Source: Aspidapion aeneum
Lineage: Eukaryota > Arthropoda > Insecta > Coleoptera > Brentidae
NCBI GenBank assembly: GCA_963576565.1
Contig: OY755042.1
Span: 107,747,314-107,811,313, forward strand
DNA length: 64,000 nt
Direction: 5' to 3'
The notes below the pieces were generated by a model. It saw only the letters and a list, made by a program, of their open reading frames with translations, did no database searches and had not been told where the DNA came from. Both the position numbers and the translations under genes were made by a program. Below are positions 1 through 10,879 of the stretch, one piece after another. How positions within the stretch are numbered: the stretch's first letter is position 1; every line of letters starts with the position of its first letter.

Positions 1-834
1 TTGTTAACATAAACTTGTTATTAGATTCGTATTTCATAGGTTTAATGACAATCGCTGTTTCGATACACTAGTTTAAGAACATGTTATCATGATTTATTAT
101 CTAGTTATCATTTAATAATGACTATTATTTTTATGCAGCTATTTGTTAATAGAAATCCTATTTATTATTTATATAAACAAAGCCACTAATCTATGATTAG
201 GCAAGAAGAAGAATAGTAACAATGGCTGTATTCTAAATTTTATGATTTAATAATACTTTATTAAATAATATGTTTTTTTTATTATTTTTTATTTATTTTT
301 TATTTTAATAAGTGTCTTTCTTTTATAATTTTATTATAAACATTATGTATTTTAATTTATTTGTATTTTTTTGCAATTGCCATAGTATTTTCATTGGCTT
401 GAGTTTGAGAAATTAAGTAAAAAAACTTATCTCGTTGATTTTTATGGTAACTTCGTATTATAACATTTTCATTGACTATAGCGTTAGTTACTTAAATATA
501 TACTTTACCAAAAATTAATATGGATTAATTTTTTCGCATGGCATCTAAAGTCGAAAAACCTGTCATAGGTAACATATCTGCGACAATTTGGAAATATTTT
601 CACGGAAGTATAGTAGTGTTTTTCAAACATTAAAACCACCATTTTTCCAAATTTTGAAACAATTTCCATGATATGACTCGTCTTCCTTTGCAGCAGGCTA
701 GGCCAACCTCCCTTTTTAAAGATTTTACAAAAATACAAAAAATATACATGAATATTTTTGAAGAAATTTTTGTTTAAATTGAAAAAAAAATTACCTGTGG
801 AACTATATTCGTTAAATGTAACAAGTTTAGTTTA
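1..834. other. AT-rich intergenic stretch, no gene seen
   Basis: This stretch is very AT-rich with many A and T homopolymer runs. I see no coding similarity, no clear terminal repeats and no RNA gene. The only open frames are short and have no recognisable motif. Confidence 0.6.
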
Positions 835-1433
835 AACAACAAGTGAAATTAAAGACAGAAAAGTAAAAGAAAAATTGTCTTCGGCCGGGACTCGAACCCG
901 GAATCTCTTGCTCTTTACGTAAAAGCTCTCTCATTAAGGCACCAGAGACCATACATACATTTTCTGAAAACTTCTATCTATGCATGTGTGGGGTGTCTCA
1001 ATACAAAGACAAGAAACTCTCAGGGTATTAACTCCACCAAGCCATGCAACTGATTTCTATAATTCTTCTTTCCCACTGTCAAAGGTTTGAAAACTCAAAA
1101 TTAGACGTAAAGTATCAATGTCTGAAAACATGAGATCACCTTTTCCGTGTGTTAAAATTTCTATACTATATTTTTAAATACCAATTGGTAATACTTTACG
1201 TCTAATTTTGAGTTTTCATACCTTTGACAGTGGGAAAGAAGAATTATAGAAATCAGTTGCATGGCTTGGTGGAGTTAATACCCTGAGAGTTTCATGTTCT
1301 TGTATTAAGACACCCCACACATGCATATATAGAAGTTTTCCGAAAATTTGTGTATGGTTCTGGTGCCTTAATGAGAGAGCTTTTGCGTAAAGAGCAAGAG
1401 ACTCCGGGTTCAAGTCACGGTTTCTCAATACAC
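835..1433. mobile_element. Foldback element with tRNA-like ends
   Basis: Two arms of roughly 240 bp (about 880-1120 and 1185-1425) are inverted copies of each other around a short AT-rich loop. Each outer end carries a tRNA T-arm/B-box-like sequence: GGTTCGAGTCCCGGCC on the minus strand near 886-901, and GGGTTCAAGTCACGG on the plus strand near 1407-1421. These are preceded by matching text such as GGTGCCTTAATGAGAGAGC. A third, partly deleted copy lies at about 19198-19500. The tRNA-like part does not fold as a plausible functional tRNA, so I read this as a repeat family built from a tRNA-derived unit in head-to-head arrangement. Confidence 0.65.
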
Positions 1434-1444
1434 GCTTTTTCTGA

Positions 1445-1644
1445 TTTTTATGTGGTTTTTGATAGAAATTGAGGTGTAAAATTTAGTAGCTAAAGGAAAA
1501 TAATAGCGCCGCAGGCGAAATTTAAAAAAAAATTTAAGTAGAATTTGTGACAAATTTTAAATAAGTGATGCTGCTAAACTAAAAATAAGTTATATGTTTG
1601 GGAGAGGGGGGCGGGCCCCTCTGGCCCCCCTGGATCCGCCACTG
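1445..1644 (-). mobile_element. Truncated hAT-type non-autonomous element
   Basis: The right end CCTGGATCCGCCACTG is the inverted form of a common hAT terminal sequence (CAGTGGCGGATCCAGG). The interior, including GCGCCGCAGG and the text around GTGATGCTGCTAAACTA, matches in reverse the complete element at 50187-50423. The other terminus is not visible, so this copy is truncated. Confidence 0.6.
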
Positions 1645-2302
1645 TTACGTACCCAACCAAGCAGATAGAATTTTTTGTTTTTTTACCCCTTATAAAGTTC
1701 ATTCCTAACAACCTTATAAAAAAATCTAATTTTAATAGCTCCATACAACATATAAAAAATCGTCCTTATTTTTAGTCCACTTTTCAAAAAATTTCTACTG
1801 CGGCGTAAAGACCTTTTGGTGGTTTTTCCGAAAATCCATCCAATGATTCACGTTTTTGCCATATATAATAAGTATTTTTTTCGTATGTACACACCTTATT
1901 CAACTAAGTCCTCATTAAAAACAATCATTGACCGCTAGGTCCTTGGTGGTATCTATGTACTCTTCTTGCCGTAAAAAATTATGGTTACACAACCCAGGCC
2001 CCCCTACGCACCGCCCACGTCGCGTCGGTGCCAATGAACTACCTGGACATCGAATCGAGAATGGACAGGCATTGGGATAAGGGAGAGACCTGTGTATGAA
2101 TTCTTGAAATTGATGAGAGTGAGAATGAGCATGAAATCAAGTGAGATCGGATGCGAGGTTTGACTGTCACCCGTTTTTAAAGGAGTACTCCTTCTCACTC
2201 GTTCAAACATTTATACACTGGGGCAGGCGTACGGGTCAGCCCCTTCCACTACTACAGTATTTTCCGCAAATAGAACTTTTTATTAAAAGTTTGGTAACAT
2301 AT
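1645..2302. other. Unassigned intergenic sequence
   Basis: No gene or clear repeat structure is recognised. There is a small GC-richer patch around 2000-2060. Two short overlapping open frames on opposite strands (near 2004-2210 and 2141-2377) have no recognisable domain, and one runs into a transposable element. Confidence 0.4.
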
Positions 2303-3040
2303 CGCACACCCGCTAAAAAAAATCACAACTCAAAAATCGCCCTTATTGATATAAACCTACCGCCATCATCGAAATAACTTGTACTTTCTTCCATAAAAGC
2401 GTCACATTTATGTTTCGACAATTCACCGCGAAATGGAGATTTATATTGACTCTTTTATTTTGTCCAGTTTAGCTGCGTTCCTTTAGAGTGTCACTTTTGA
2501 CTTTATAACAGCGTGAACGTGGAGTTAAATCTGACCCATATAACAAGTAAAATACTGTTTGTTTTTGTATTGTGACTGTTTTTTCGAATTGTTCAGTGTA
2601 CTTAGAATTAAGGAGAATAAGAAAAAAATCTTTTGAATTTATTAGAGAATAATCACATTCCCAGTTGTTATTCAGCATTTTATAACTCGTTGTAAAAATA
2701 AATACAAAGTTTCTTCTTTATTTGTTTTCTTTTTGTATATTATTTACCATCCTGCGTGACATCCTGATTTACAACGTCATGATGCCTTGTTCTAAAAAAG
2801 TGTCACAATATCGGGTTTTTGTCTTTTTTTGAACTAAAAACGACAAAAATCATTTTTTCTGAGTAACATACTGCATTAATTACATTGAGTTAATAGGTTC
2901 CTGTTGATATAAAATAACATGTTAACTCGTATTTTGTCATGTAAGTGAAAAATGAATCTCTCTAATGAAATAAATTCTTTAACAGCGATTTTCTCAAAAC
3001 AATGTTTTTTGAGTTGTGACTATTTTTTAGCGGGGGTGCG
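2303..3040. mobile_element. TIR element, family with 28744-29533 (copy 1)
   Basis: The ends are inverted repeats: CGCACACCCGCTAAAA on the left, and AGTTGTGACTATTTTTTAGC followed by GGGGGTGCG on the right. The interior is AT-rich and non-coding. The whole element matches, in opposite orientation, the copy inside Xdh-A intron 19 at 28744-29533. It has no transposase, so it is non-autonomous. The superfamily is not assigned. Confidence 0.75.
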
Positions 3041-4139
3041 AATTATAATATGCCATTTTTGTTCGGTAATCTGCGTCATGAACTTTGTTTTATAAGCGTA
3101 AGCGTAAGCTTCGTAATAATTCAACTTCATTATCAATAATGAAAAATATTTTTTTTTCATTATCTTGGCAGTCGTTTTAAAAATAATGCAAAATTTCGAA
3201 ATTAAATGATATATTACAATACAGGGTATTCTAAACGATAAAGGCATGATTTTTTTTATAGGCTTTAAGCCATAAAAATTACCTAAATATCAGGCGATTT
3301 TAATGAAATTCCTTTGATCGTCCAATGCAAATGTCTCTAATTTGCTGTAATTACTTTGTAGTCCTCCCTGCTCCTACACATCTCCCCTCCTGTCATTCAA
3401 AAACCATATTTGCATAATTTTATCAAATATAGGGCGATTTAAAAAACTTTAATTTCAACAGCATTTTACTAGTTTCCCCCTCCCTCTTCCTCACTCCTCC
3501 CCGCCCTCTTTATTAGTAATAGTGGTAGCTATAACTTTCACAAATATAAAGCGATTTCAAAAATTATTTCTGCACACCCTTTAAGATTCTTTTCAACACC
3601 ATTTTACTGGTTCCCCCTCCCTCTCCCTTCCTCCAACTTCACTCAATGTTTGTAGAAAAGCACCTATCTACCGCTTGGGCAGAGTTCAATGTTTGACACA
3701 AAAAAACAAAAAAAAAACAAAAGAGAGACTAAACAAACCACAAAAGAAAAACAAAAGACAAAAAAAAACGTTTTCTAGGGGTTTTAGGATAAACGCTTCA
3801 ACTTTTGCATACTTATTTTTAATCTCTTATAATCATAACAAAAACATTTCATGTAAAAAAAGCCAAGTACGCGAAAATGGCATTCCGTAAAAAGAATTGA
3901 GATAAAAGTAAAGCCAAGTTCTCCAATACAAATTTCAAAATGAAAGGTTCTTACTAGTTTGGAAATGTTTTTTTAAACTTTGCTATTACAGCCAAACTTC
4001 TTTATGTTCAATTTAGCACTGTGCCTAAGAGTCATTTACAGCCGTAATAGTAATTGGATAATACTTAATTTTTAAAGTAGTAAAATATGCGGAATATTGT
4101 TCAAAACTTTTGCAATGCCTTACTTAAATTTTTGAGATT
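3041..4139. repeat. Low-complexity region with degenerate C-rich repeats
   Basis: Between about 3290 and 3660 there are three loosely related segments. Each starts near a GCGATTT motif and, for the last two, reaches a CATTTTACT-GGTT-CCCCCTCCCTC motif. The remainder is AT-rich. A 71-residue lysine- and asparagine-rich open frame at 3675-3890 arises from A-rich sequence and is not believed to be a gene. Confidence 0.4.
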
Positions 4140-5062
4140 TTTTAATTTTTTTCCATGGTTTTATCGTAGTTCCTATCAGCCTTCCAAAGCTCAGCTCTCT
4201 AGCGTTTCTGAAAGTGCACAATGTTACTTTTACATAACTTTACATGTATAGGGGAGGGAAATAAATTAAAATTGTCGTGTTTTTAAATTTTGTCCTATCC
4301 AATGCTCAGCTCTCTAGCGTTTCTGGAAGTGGGTAATGTTACTTTTACATAACTTTACATTTATAGGGGAGGAGAGTAAATGAAAATATTGGACTTTTTA
4401 AATTTTTTCCCATGGTTTTATCATAATTTCTATCAGCATTCCAATACTCAGCTCTCTAGCATTTCTGGAAGTGGGCAATGTTAGTTTTATATAAATTTAC
4501 ATTTATAGGAGAGGGAAGTAAATTAAAATGTTGGTGTTTTTAAATTTTTTCATATAGTTTTATCATATTGTCTTTCAGTCTTAAAAAGTTCAGCTCTCTA
4601 GCGTTTCTGGAAGTGGGCAGTGTTACTTTTACATAACTTTACATTAATAGGGGAAGGAAGTAAATTATAATTTTGGGGTGTTTTAATTTTTTTCTATAAC
4701 TTTATCATAGTTACTATCGGTCTTCCAAAGCTCAGCTCTCTAGTATGTCTGGAAGTAGGCAATGTTACATTTACTTAACTTTACATTTATAGGGGAGGGA
4801 AGTAAATTAGAATTTTGCGGTGTTTTAATTTTTTCCTATAGTTTTATCATAGTTCCTATCAGTCTGCCAAAGCTCAACTCTCTAGCATTTCTGGAAGTGG
4901 GCGATGCTAATTTTACATAACTTTAAATGTATAGGGGTGGGGAGTAAATTAAAATTTTGACCTTTTTTGATTTTTTCCAGGGGTTTGGTCATACTTTCTA
5001 TCAGTCTGCCAAATTTTAGCTTTGTAGCATGCCTGGAAGTACAGTAGAATATTGATGATCTA
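4140..5062. repeat. 142-bp tandem repeat array, about 7 units
   Basis: The anchor CAGCTCTCTAGCGTTTCTGG, with variants, recurs at 4192, 4307, 4449, 4591, 4733, 4875 and 5017. Spacings are 115, 142, 142, 142, 142 and 142 bp. The first interval has lost 27 bp. Each unit also carries ACATAACTTTACATTTATAG and a GGGGAGGGAAGTAAAT block. Divergence is greatest in the last unit. This is satellite-like or a mobile-element-associated minisatellite. Confidence 0.85.
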
Positions 5063-5350
5063 TACATGAGTGAGTGAGTCAGTGAGTGAGTGGCAATTTC
5101 GACGTTTTTTGAAATTTCGTAACTACTTTACTACTTTATGGAATTTCATGGAGGGGTTGTTAACTCCATGGAGATCTACGACTGTGCAAAGTTTGAGATT
5201 CGTAGCTCATTCCGAAGTAGAGTTTTAGGTAGGTCAAATATCGGCTGAAATGTTTCCAGAAAAGATGGTTACGGCGCGCGAACTTGGCGAGGCACTGCCG
5301 TGCCCTCAGATAAGCTCAGTGCTGGCTCTTGGTTGAAATATGGAATCACC
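5063..5350. repeat. GTGA microsatellite plus GC-rich tail adjoining the array
   Basis: The 142-bp array ends in a GTGAGTGAGTCAGTGAGTGA-type microsatellite at about 5068-5090. About 250 bp follow that become GC-rich near 5268-5335, including GGCGCGCGAACTTGGCGAGG. The array and tail together may be one end of a larger repeat family. No coding capacity is seen. Confidence 0.4.
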
Positions 5351-5616
5351 CTCTACATATCTTAAAAACTTCTAGGGCAAAAATACAAAAAGAAATATTT
5401 TAACACTGTAAAGATATACATTTTAGTATTCAAATATCTTTTTTCGTTTTGTACATAACATTTAGAATCACCGTGTTTATTTAATATTTAATTATTTAGG
5501 TACTTTTAAAAATGTTTATCAGATTTGTGCCATTGTGCGTGCATTTTGCCTGTTCTGATTATATTTTCCTAAAGATTAATTAAGTACCAAGATTATCTTT
5601 TATTATTTCTTCAAAC

Positions 5617-5895
5617 CACCGGCGTATTCAAGGGGGGGGGGGGGTACTGGGGGTAATTACCCCCCCCCCCCTCTAGATTAGTAAAACGTAAGGATTTTTC
5701 CACAAAAATTCAATTCCTGCGGCGCATTAAACTTTCTTTATTATTGACGAACTCGGAGCACCCTTAGTGATATTTGTTTAAAATTAACTGGCTTAAATTT
5801 GTAGAGTAACACATATAATATGTGCTCTTATTTAGCAACTATGTGTTGTTTGACTAAATTACCCCTCCCAAGATCAGGGCCTGGATACGCCACTG
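5617..5895. mobile_element. hAT-type MITE with 8-bp target duplication
   Basis: The ends CACCGGCGTATTC and GGATACGCCACTG are inverted repeats of hAT type. The element is flanked on both sides by the 8-bp duplication CTTCAAAC (5609-5616 and 5896-5903). It contains long G and C runs just inside the left end. There is no transposase. An 8-bp target duplication fits the hAT superfamily. Confidence 0.85.
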
Positions 5896-6231
5896 CTTCA
5901 AACGTGCTTTACCTGTATTATAATTATTTAGGTACCTAGCAACAACTAAATTCGTGTTGGTTTTTAAAAACAGTAGACTTTTAACTAAAAACCTGATTTT
6001 TAATTTTTATTTTAAAATTTTTAAAACAAGTGTTATATCGCATCGTTGGTATAGAGCTGGCAATATCCACTTGAAAAAAGTTAGTTTTGAGAAAATCACA
6101 TCTTAAAAATTCCGAAACAAAAATTTACATGATTGATACATTAGATATTAGAGACTGTATGTAAGTATGTTAAACAAAAGTTTTTTTCCTAAATTTTTGT
6201 TAAATCTTAAACATTTTCCTAGCCCTCGTAG

Positions 6232-7175
6232 CAATGGGTCAAATTTTCAAAGTTTGGCCATTTTGGTTTATGGAATTCCCTACCCTAAAATTAGCTAAAT
6301 GACGTTTTTCCGAATCTTAACTCAGGGTGTGGTTTTTTCGCATCTCTATGGCCCCACCATACTGCAACTCGGTGCTTTGGTTGATAAACTGTATAGTTTT
6401 TAAAATATGAATTTTCAAAGTTTGGCCATTTTGGTCTTATGGGATTCCCTACCCTAAAATTCGCTAAATTACGTTTTCCGAATCTTAACTCAGGGTGTGG
6501 TTTTTTCGCATCTCTATGCCCCTGCTATACTGCAACTCGGTGCATTTGTTAATAAACTGTATAGTTTTTAAAATATGAATTTTCAAAGTTTGGCCATTTT
6601 GGTCTTATGGGATTCCCTACCCCAAAATTCGCTAAATGACGTTTTTCAGAATTTTAACTCAGGGTGTAGTTTTTTTGCATCTCTGTGGCCCCACCATACT
6701 GCAACTCGGTGCTTTTGTTGATAAACTGTATAGTTTTTAAAACATGAATTTTCAAAGTTTGGCCATTTTGGGCTTATGGGATTCTCTACCCAAAAATTCG
6801 CTAAATGACGTTTTTCCGAATCTTAACTCAGGGTGTGGTTTTTTCGCACCTCTGTGGCCCCACCATACTGCAACTCGGTGCTTTTGTTGATAAACTGTAT
6901 AGTTTTTAAAATATGAATTTTCAAAGTTTGGCCATTTTGGGCTTATGGGATTCCCTACCCTAAAATTCGCAAAATGACGTTTTTCCGAATCTCAACTCAG
7001 GTTGTGGTTTTTTCGCATCTCTATGCCACTACCATACTGCAACTCGGTGCGTTTGTTAATAAACTGTATAGTTTTTAAAATATGAGTTTGGCTATTTTGG
7101 TCTTATGGGTGTGGTTTTTTCGCATCTCTATTCCCCTACCATACTGCAACTCGGTGCTTTTGTTGATCTTGGTAT
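6232..7175. repeat. 168-bp tandem repeat array, about 5.5 units
   Basis: The anchor TTTGGCCATTTTGG recurs at 6253, 6421, 6589, 6758, 6927 and (as TTTGGCTATTTTGG) 7087. Spacings are 168, 168, 169, 169 and 160 bp. Each unit includes CTCAGGGTGTGGTTTTTTCG, ACTGCAACTCGGTGC and GATAAACTGTATAG. The last unit is internally deleted. It is unrelated by eye to the 142-bp array upstream. Confidence 0.87.
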
Positions 7176-7368
7176 CTTAGCACTCTCGTCGCACATAACG
7201 GTATTTTATGATAAAAGCTGCTCAACATTCCAATTATCAAATATTAGCGTATCAAAACAATTTTTTGTTGGTTTATAAATAAAAGAATGGAGAATAAAAA
7301 AAACGTGTCTCTTTTTTGAATTCATGTAAGAATCGGATACACGATGCCACCGAATTTTAATGATTTTG

Positions 7369-7765
7369 TACACGTTAAAAAAATTATCTTAGATCAAAGC
7401 AAATTGCTTTAAAGTTAAATAATTTGTGCTTTCCTATTCACCAAGAGAATATTTTCTTGATATAGCACAAAAAATGTCTTGCCTCTTATTTTAATGTGAA
7501 ACAGAAATTGTTTTATTATAGAAATTAATCTAAGGCACCGTTTTCTCTGGAAGCAAAATATTACTTATATAAAGACAATTTGCTTTGTTACAGAACTGAA
7601 TATACTGAAACAAAACAATTAAAGAAGAAAAATAGTCTCATTTCAAGATTAAACTAAGTTGAATTAAAAAGAAATATTTAAATTCAAAACAAATCGTTTT
7701 AAGGTAAATTAATTAATTCAAGAAAAGAACATGTTTTCATTGTAGACAAAATTTTTTACCGTGTA
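7369..7765. mobile_element. Short TIR element rich in TTTTCTTG-type text
   Basis: The left end TACACGTTAAAAAA and right end TTTTTTACCGTGTA are inverted with one mismatch over 14 bp. The interior contains many AAGAAAA, TTTTCTTG and AAGCAAATTGCTT motifs, also abundant in the larger element at 13691-14627, whose ends are TACACAGAAAAAA. The two probably belong to one loose family of non-autonomous elements. Confidence 0.55.
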
Positions 7766-8339
7766 GCAGACCTATTGCTATACTTTACTAAAAATAAAAA
7801 ATTTCTTAGATTTTTTATTTAAGTGATAAATTGAATTTTTCTTATGGATGTGTCGGAGGCAGTGTAATATAATCATTTTATAAAAAGTATCCTTAGACCC
7901 TTAACAAAATGGTAAAAAAGAGTTTAAATAAATATACATAAATTACCTTTTTTCAATTATAAGTACAAAAAATAATTAAAGTTTTATTCTAAAAACAGCA
8001 TATATTTTTGTATAGATATGAATGAACTTGTTCCGGAATGTTCCGGTTGGGATTTTTACGTTTTATTTCTTTTCCCCTAATTATGGAACATATTAATTTG
8101 AAATAAAAAATACATCTATTTATTAATTATTTTTATTGGAAATATAACGTATTTTTTAATTATTCTTATTGGAAACATAACGTTTGCGATGTATATCTTG
8201 TTAACAAAAAAATTACCTTATTTGCATAATTTCAAATCTGAGCTTTGAAAATGTAAAATGAACTATTTTGACAAAAACTCTTTGTTTTCCTTCCTGATTT
8301 ATGGAAAAATAGGTTTTATCTAAACATGACAAACTTTTG
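7766..8339. other. AT-rich intergenic stretch
   Basis: No gene is seen. A short local duplication is visible near 8105-8180, where ATTATTTTTATTGGAAATATAACG is echoed by ATTATTCTTATTGGAAACATAACG. Confidence 0.4.
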
Positions 8340-8480
8340 GCCAGCTTTTAGTATAAAATACCGCTATGTGCATCGTGACGTCTGTCCGTGTGTTATGTGT
8401 AGGTGTGTGTATGTGTGTGTGTGTCTGTCCGTAACACAATAGCTCCTAAACCACTAAACCGATTTTCAGGAAAAATAGTT
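8340..8480 (+). repeat. Dispersed repeat (TCTGTCCGTAACACAATAGC family), copy 1
   Basis: The segment GCATCGTGACGTCTGTCCGT, a TG-rich run, and then GTCTGTCCGTAACACAATAG-CTCC and ACCGATTTTCAGG match, in reverse, the segment at about 16360-16480. A weaker copy lies at 47365-47420. It is non-coding and its class is unknown. Confidence 0.6.
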
Positions 8481-8580
8481 TACAGTACTGAAAAGAGTTG
8501 ATAAGATTTTGATCAAACTCCATTAATGCTAATGACTACCACATTTATTTTAAGTTGGCAATTTAATATATCGTTCAAAT

Positions 8581-9424
8581 CATGGACGTAGTCAGGTTCT
8601 CGCTCAGGGTGGGGCAAAAAAGCAAAAAATGTACAATCAAATATTTAATGAAAAATAGTATAAATGCTGTTTTAATTAACTGAATAACCTAAACTTAATT
8701 TAATATTAACTTGCGAGGATTGCGATATCCCTGGAATCTATAACCCTCTTTCTATGAACACTCAGCATGCAAAGGCCGACAAGTCGTTGTTCTTTCATTG
8801 TTGACCTCAACCAAGTTTTTATTCTGCCCAAGGTACTAAAAGATCTTTCGATAGTGCACGTTGTGCAGGGTTGTGCTAGTAAAATCTGTAGCGCTTGTTT
8901 TATGGCTGGAAAGAAGACTCGCGCTTCCTCAACTAATTTTACCAATTCTATCTCCTGCAGTTTCGCTTTGACAAATTTTTTTTTTCACTGATCGTACCAC
9001 AATCCAGTTTCAGCGGAGAATCCTTTTAAATTATAAAAGTCGCAGAACAATTGAGTTTTCTCCACAAAATCTTCATACTTCATGTTGAGCAATAATTGAG
9101 GGTGTAACGTAAGCAATGAGTAAGCGGGTAAGTTCTCCTCAGAAAAACGTTGTTCCAGAGACATTATTAATGAATCTAAGTATGATATAATCAACGATCT
9201 CTTCCAGTACTCGCTAGGAGTATCTGCTTGATGATTTGCCCGATGGGTTTGTCGATTTACAGTTCGCGGCATTCTTAAATCTGCATCGGTCTGCTCTGCG
9301 ATTCTTTCTGCCAATGCTGTTAAGTTTTTTTTTCGAACTATCGGCATTTTCTCGGTGTTTTTTAAAAACTTGGGCAGGTGACAAGCCAGGGTGGGGCAAG
9401 TGCCCCACCCTGACTACGCCCATG
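8581..9424 (-). mobile_element. hAT deletion derivative with intact ends and 8-bp TSD
   Basis: The left end CATGGACGTAGTCAGG and right end CCTGACTACGCCCATG are inverted repeats with one mismatch. The element is flanked by the 8-bp duplication GTTCAAAT (8573-8580 and 9425-9432). It is 844 bp long and retains only the C-terminal part of a transposase on the minus strand. This is the classic form of an internally deleted hAT. It lies a few hundred bases upstream of the isolated Xdh-like first exon. Confidence 0.9.
8706..9347 (-). pseudogene. C-terminal fragment of a hAT transposase
   Basis: The reading frame runs from 9347 down to 8706 and is interrupted by one in-frame TGA at 8985-8987; both parts are in the same frame. 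The distal part contains the hAT C-terminal dimerisation signature, including TIERSFSTLGRIKTWLRSTM followed by LCMLSVHR, typical of ZMYM1-like or KRAB-less hAT transposases in insects. About 213 residues remain of a family that is usually 600 residues or more. The N-terminal zinc finger and most of the catalytic core are missing, so it cannot work alone. It lies wholly inside the TIR- and TSD-defined element at 8581-9424. Confidence 0.85.
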
Positions 9425-9692
9425 GTTCAAATTTGGTTTTATCGTCTAGGCTTGATTATGGTTGGTTTTACTAACATAAAATATGGTATTTTTCATTATA
9501 AATGTGCAAATATCTCAAAAGCGAAAAAAAATATTTAGTGGATATTGCCAGTATACGCCGACAATAATATAATCTTCAGAAAACTTAAAGTTACCACAAA
9601 ATTCACTGACAGTTTGACTCGTTTGACCTTTAAATGGTAGTTTATTTGTCATACTGTAAAACTGCTTGTCAAATTTAATTCCAATTTTGTTT

Positions 9693-9699
9693 TATAAAA
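9693..9699 (+). promoter_or_regulatory. Possible TATA box upstream of the isolated Xdh-like first exon
   Basis: TATAAAA lies 77 bp before the ATG at 9776. In this AT-rich background such a match is weak evidence. Its position would suit a core promoter only if transcription starts about 30 bp downstream. Confidence 0.25.
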
Positions 9700-9775
9700 T
9701 TGCTTTATCAAAAAATTATACATACATAATATTGCGCAAAGAGAAAATAAAAAACAGTGTCAAAATAAATTTAAA

Positions 9776-9841
9776 ATGTCGATTTCAGAAGACGGACAAA
9801 GCTTTGAAAAGGATTTAGTATTTTTTGTCAATGGAAAAAAG
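9776..9841 (+). CDS. Xdh-like first coding exon (isolated, exon 1a)
   Basis: From ATG 9776 the frame encodes 22 residues, MSISEDGQSFEKD then LVFFVNGKK, and stops at a good donor (GGTAAGA) in phase 0. LVFFVNGKK followed by a phase-0 donor is exactly how exon 1 of Xdh-A (16899) and Xdh-B (49062) ends, and this is the conserved N-terminus of insect xanthine dehydrogenase. The first 13 residues differ from the other two, which resemble each other. No second exon for it exists before 18977. It could be an alternative first exon of Xdh-A, giving a different N-terminal tail, or the last remnant of a third tandem copy. The surviving ATG, frame and donor favour function but do not prove it. Confidence 0.7.
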
Positions 9842-9907
9842 GTAAGAAAAATTCTATATACGGTGACCCAAATTGGGCGCGTTTCTTTCTTTTTCCACTG
9901 GAAGTAG

Positions 9908-10613
9908 TTTAGATTGGATTGCAACAATTACACAGGAATTTCAGTAACCACTATTCTAAGTAGTTTGTACGGTAGGATTCTCAGAGATCTAATAGATAAT
10001 GATTTTCATGAACAAGAAGAAGAAGAGCAAAGTGGGTTTCGTGCAGGCAGATCTTGTAGTGATAATGTTTTTTGTCTTAAACAAGTAATTGGGAAAAGGA
10101 GCGCCAGAAATATAGAGACTCATGTTACCTTTGTGGACCTACAAAAAGCATATCATACCGTTCCAGTAGAAAAATTATCGACAGTGTTAGAGCAAACTAA
10201 TATCAATCATACATACATAAAAGCGATAAAAGAACTATACAAAGGGTCAAAATCTAAAATTAAAATTGGAAATCGACTTTCAAAAGAATTCCTGGTAACA
10301 AAAGGCTTAAGACAGGGATGTTGTATCTCTCCAACTCTTTAAAATATATATCGCAGTAGCTCTAAAAAACTGGAAACGCAAAGTACACGGCATGGGAATA
10401 CAACTTAACGACCGATTTACCATATACACACTACAGTTTGCTGACGACCAAGTAATTGTAGCTAATGATAAAGAAGACATGGAGTATATGATGAGAAAGT
10501 TAACGGAAGAATACCAAAAGTGGGGGTTAACAGTGAACGTGGACAAGACACAGTACTTATGTATTGGAAACGAATCAAGTGAATTAGAACTAGAAAATTT
10601 TCAAAACTATTTA
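9908..10613 (+). pseudogene. RTE-type reverse transcriptase fragment
   Basis: The first open part (about 9908-10342) reads through conserved RT blocks: NNYTGISVT, GFRAGRSCSDNVF, TFVDLQKAY and [13 protein letters not shown] frame change near 10342 is followed by a second part (about 10343-10600) with LQFADDQVIVAN, which holds the FADD catalytic motif, and KWGLTVNVDKT. The order and wording match the more intact antisense RTE copy at 51673-53478. It is truncated at both ends and frameshifted. It sits between exon 1a (9776) and exon 1 of Xdh-A. Confidence 0.85.
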
Positions 10614-10879
10614 TTAAACTATAGGTTAAGTACTGGTCTTGTTCTGGAATTTTTCCACTTATCGTTTTCTGAACTTTATAACGTTATCTAGAAAATTGCG
10701 TAATACTTTTTACTATTTTTAAAACCCCCCGCAGATTTTACTCTTCAGTTTTTATGTTATTGTTATAATTATGACGTTATTGACATTTTATCAATTATAT
10801 GTCTAGGACAAATCTTATCTTGAATACACGAATAAAAAGGTCAAAAGATTAAAAAAATATAATTAAAATTATATTTTGA

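Noticed and set aside
880..960. Functional tRNA gene on the minus strand
   Set aside because: Only the T-arm/B-box region fits. The remaining text does not form acceptor, D and anticodon arms, and the same sequence is repeated in inverted form.
4140..7175. CRISPR-like arrays
   Set aside because: Units are 142 and 168 bp, wholly repeated with no spacers, in a eukaryotic context and without cas genes.
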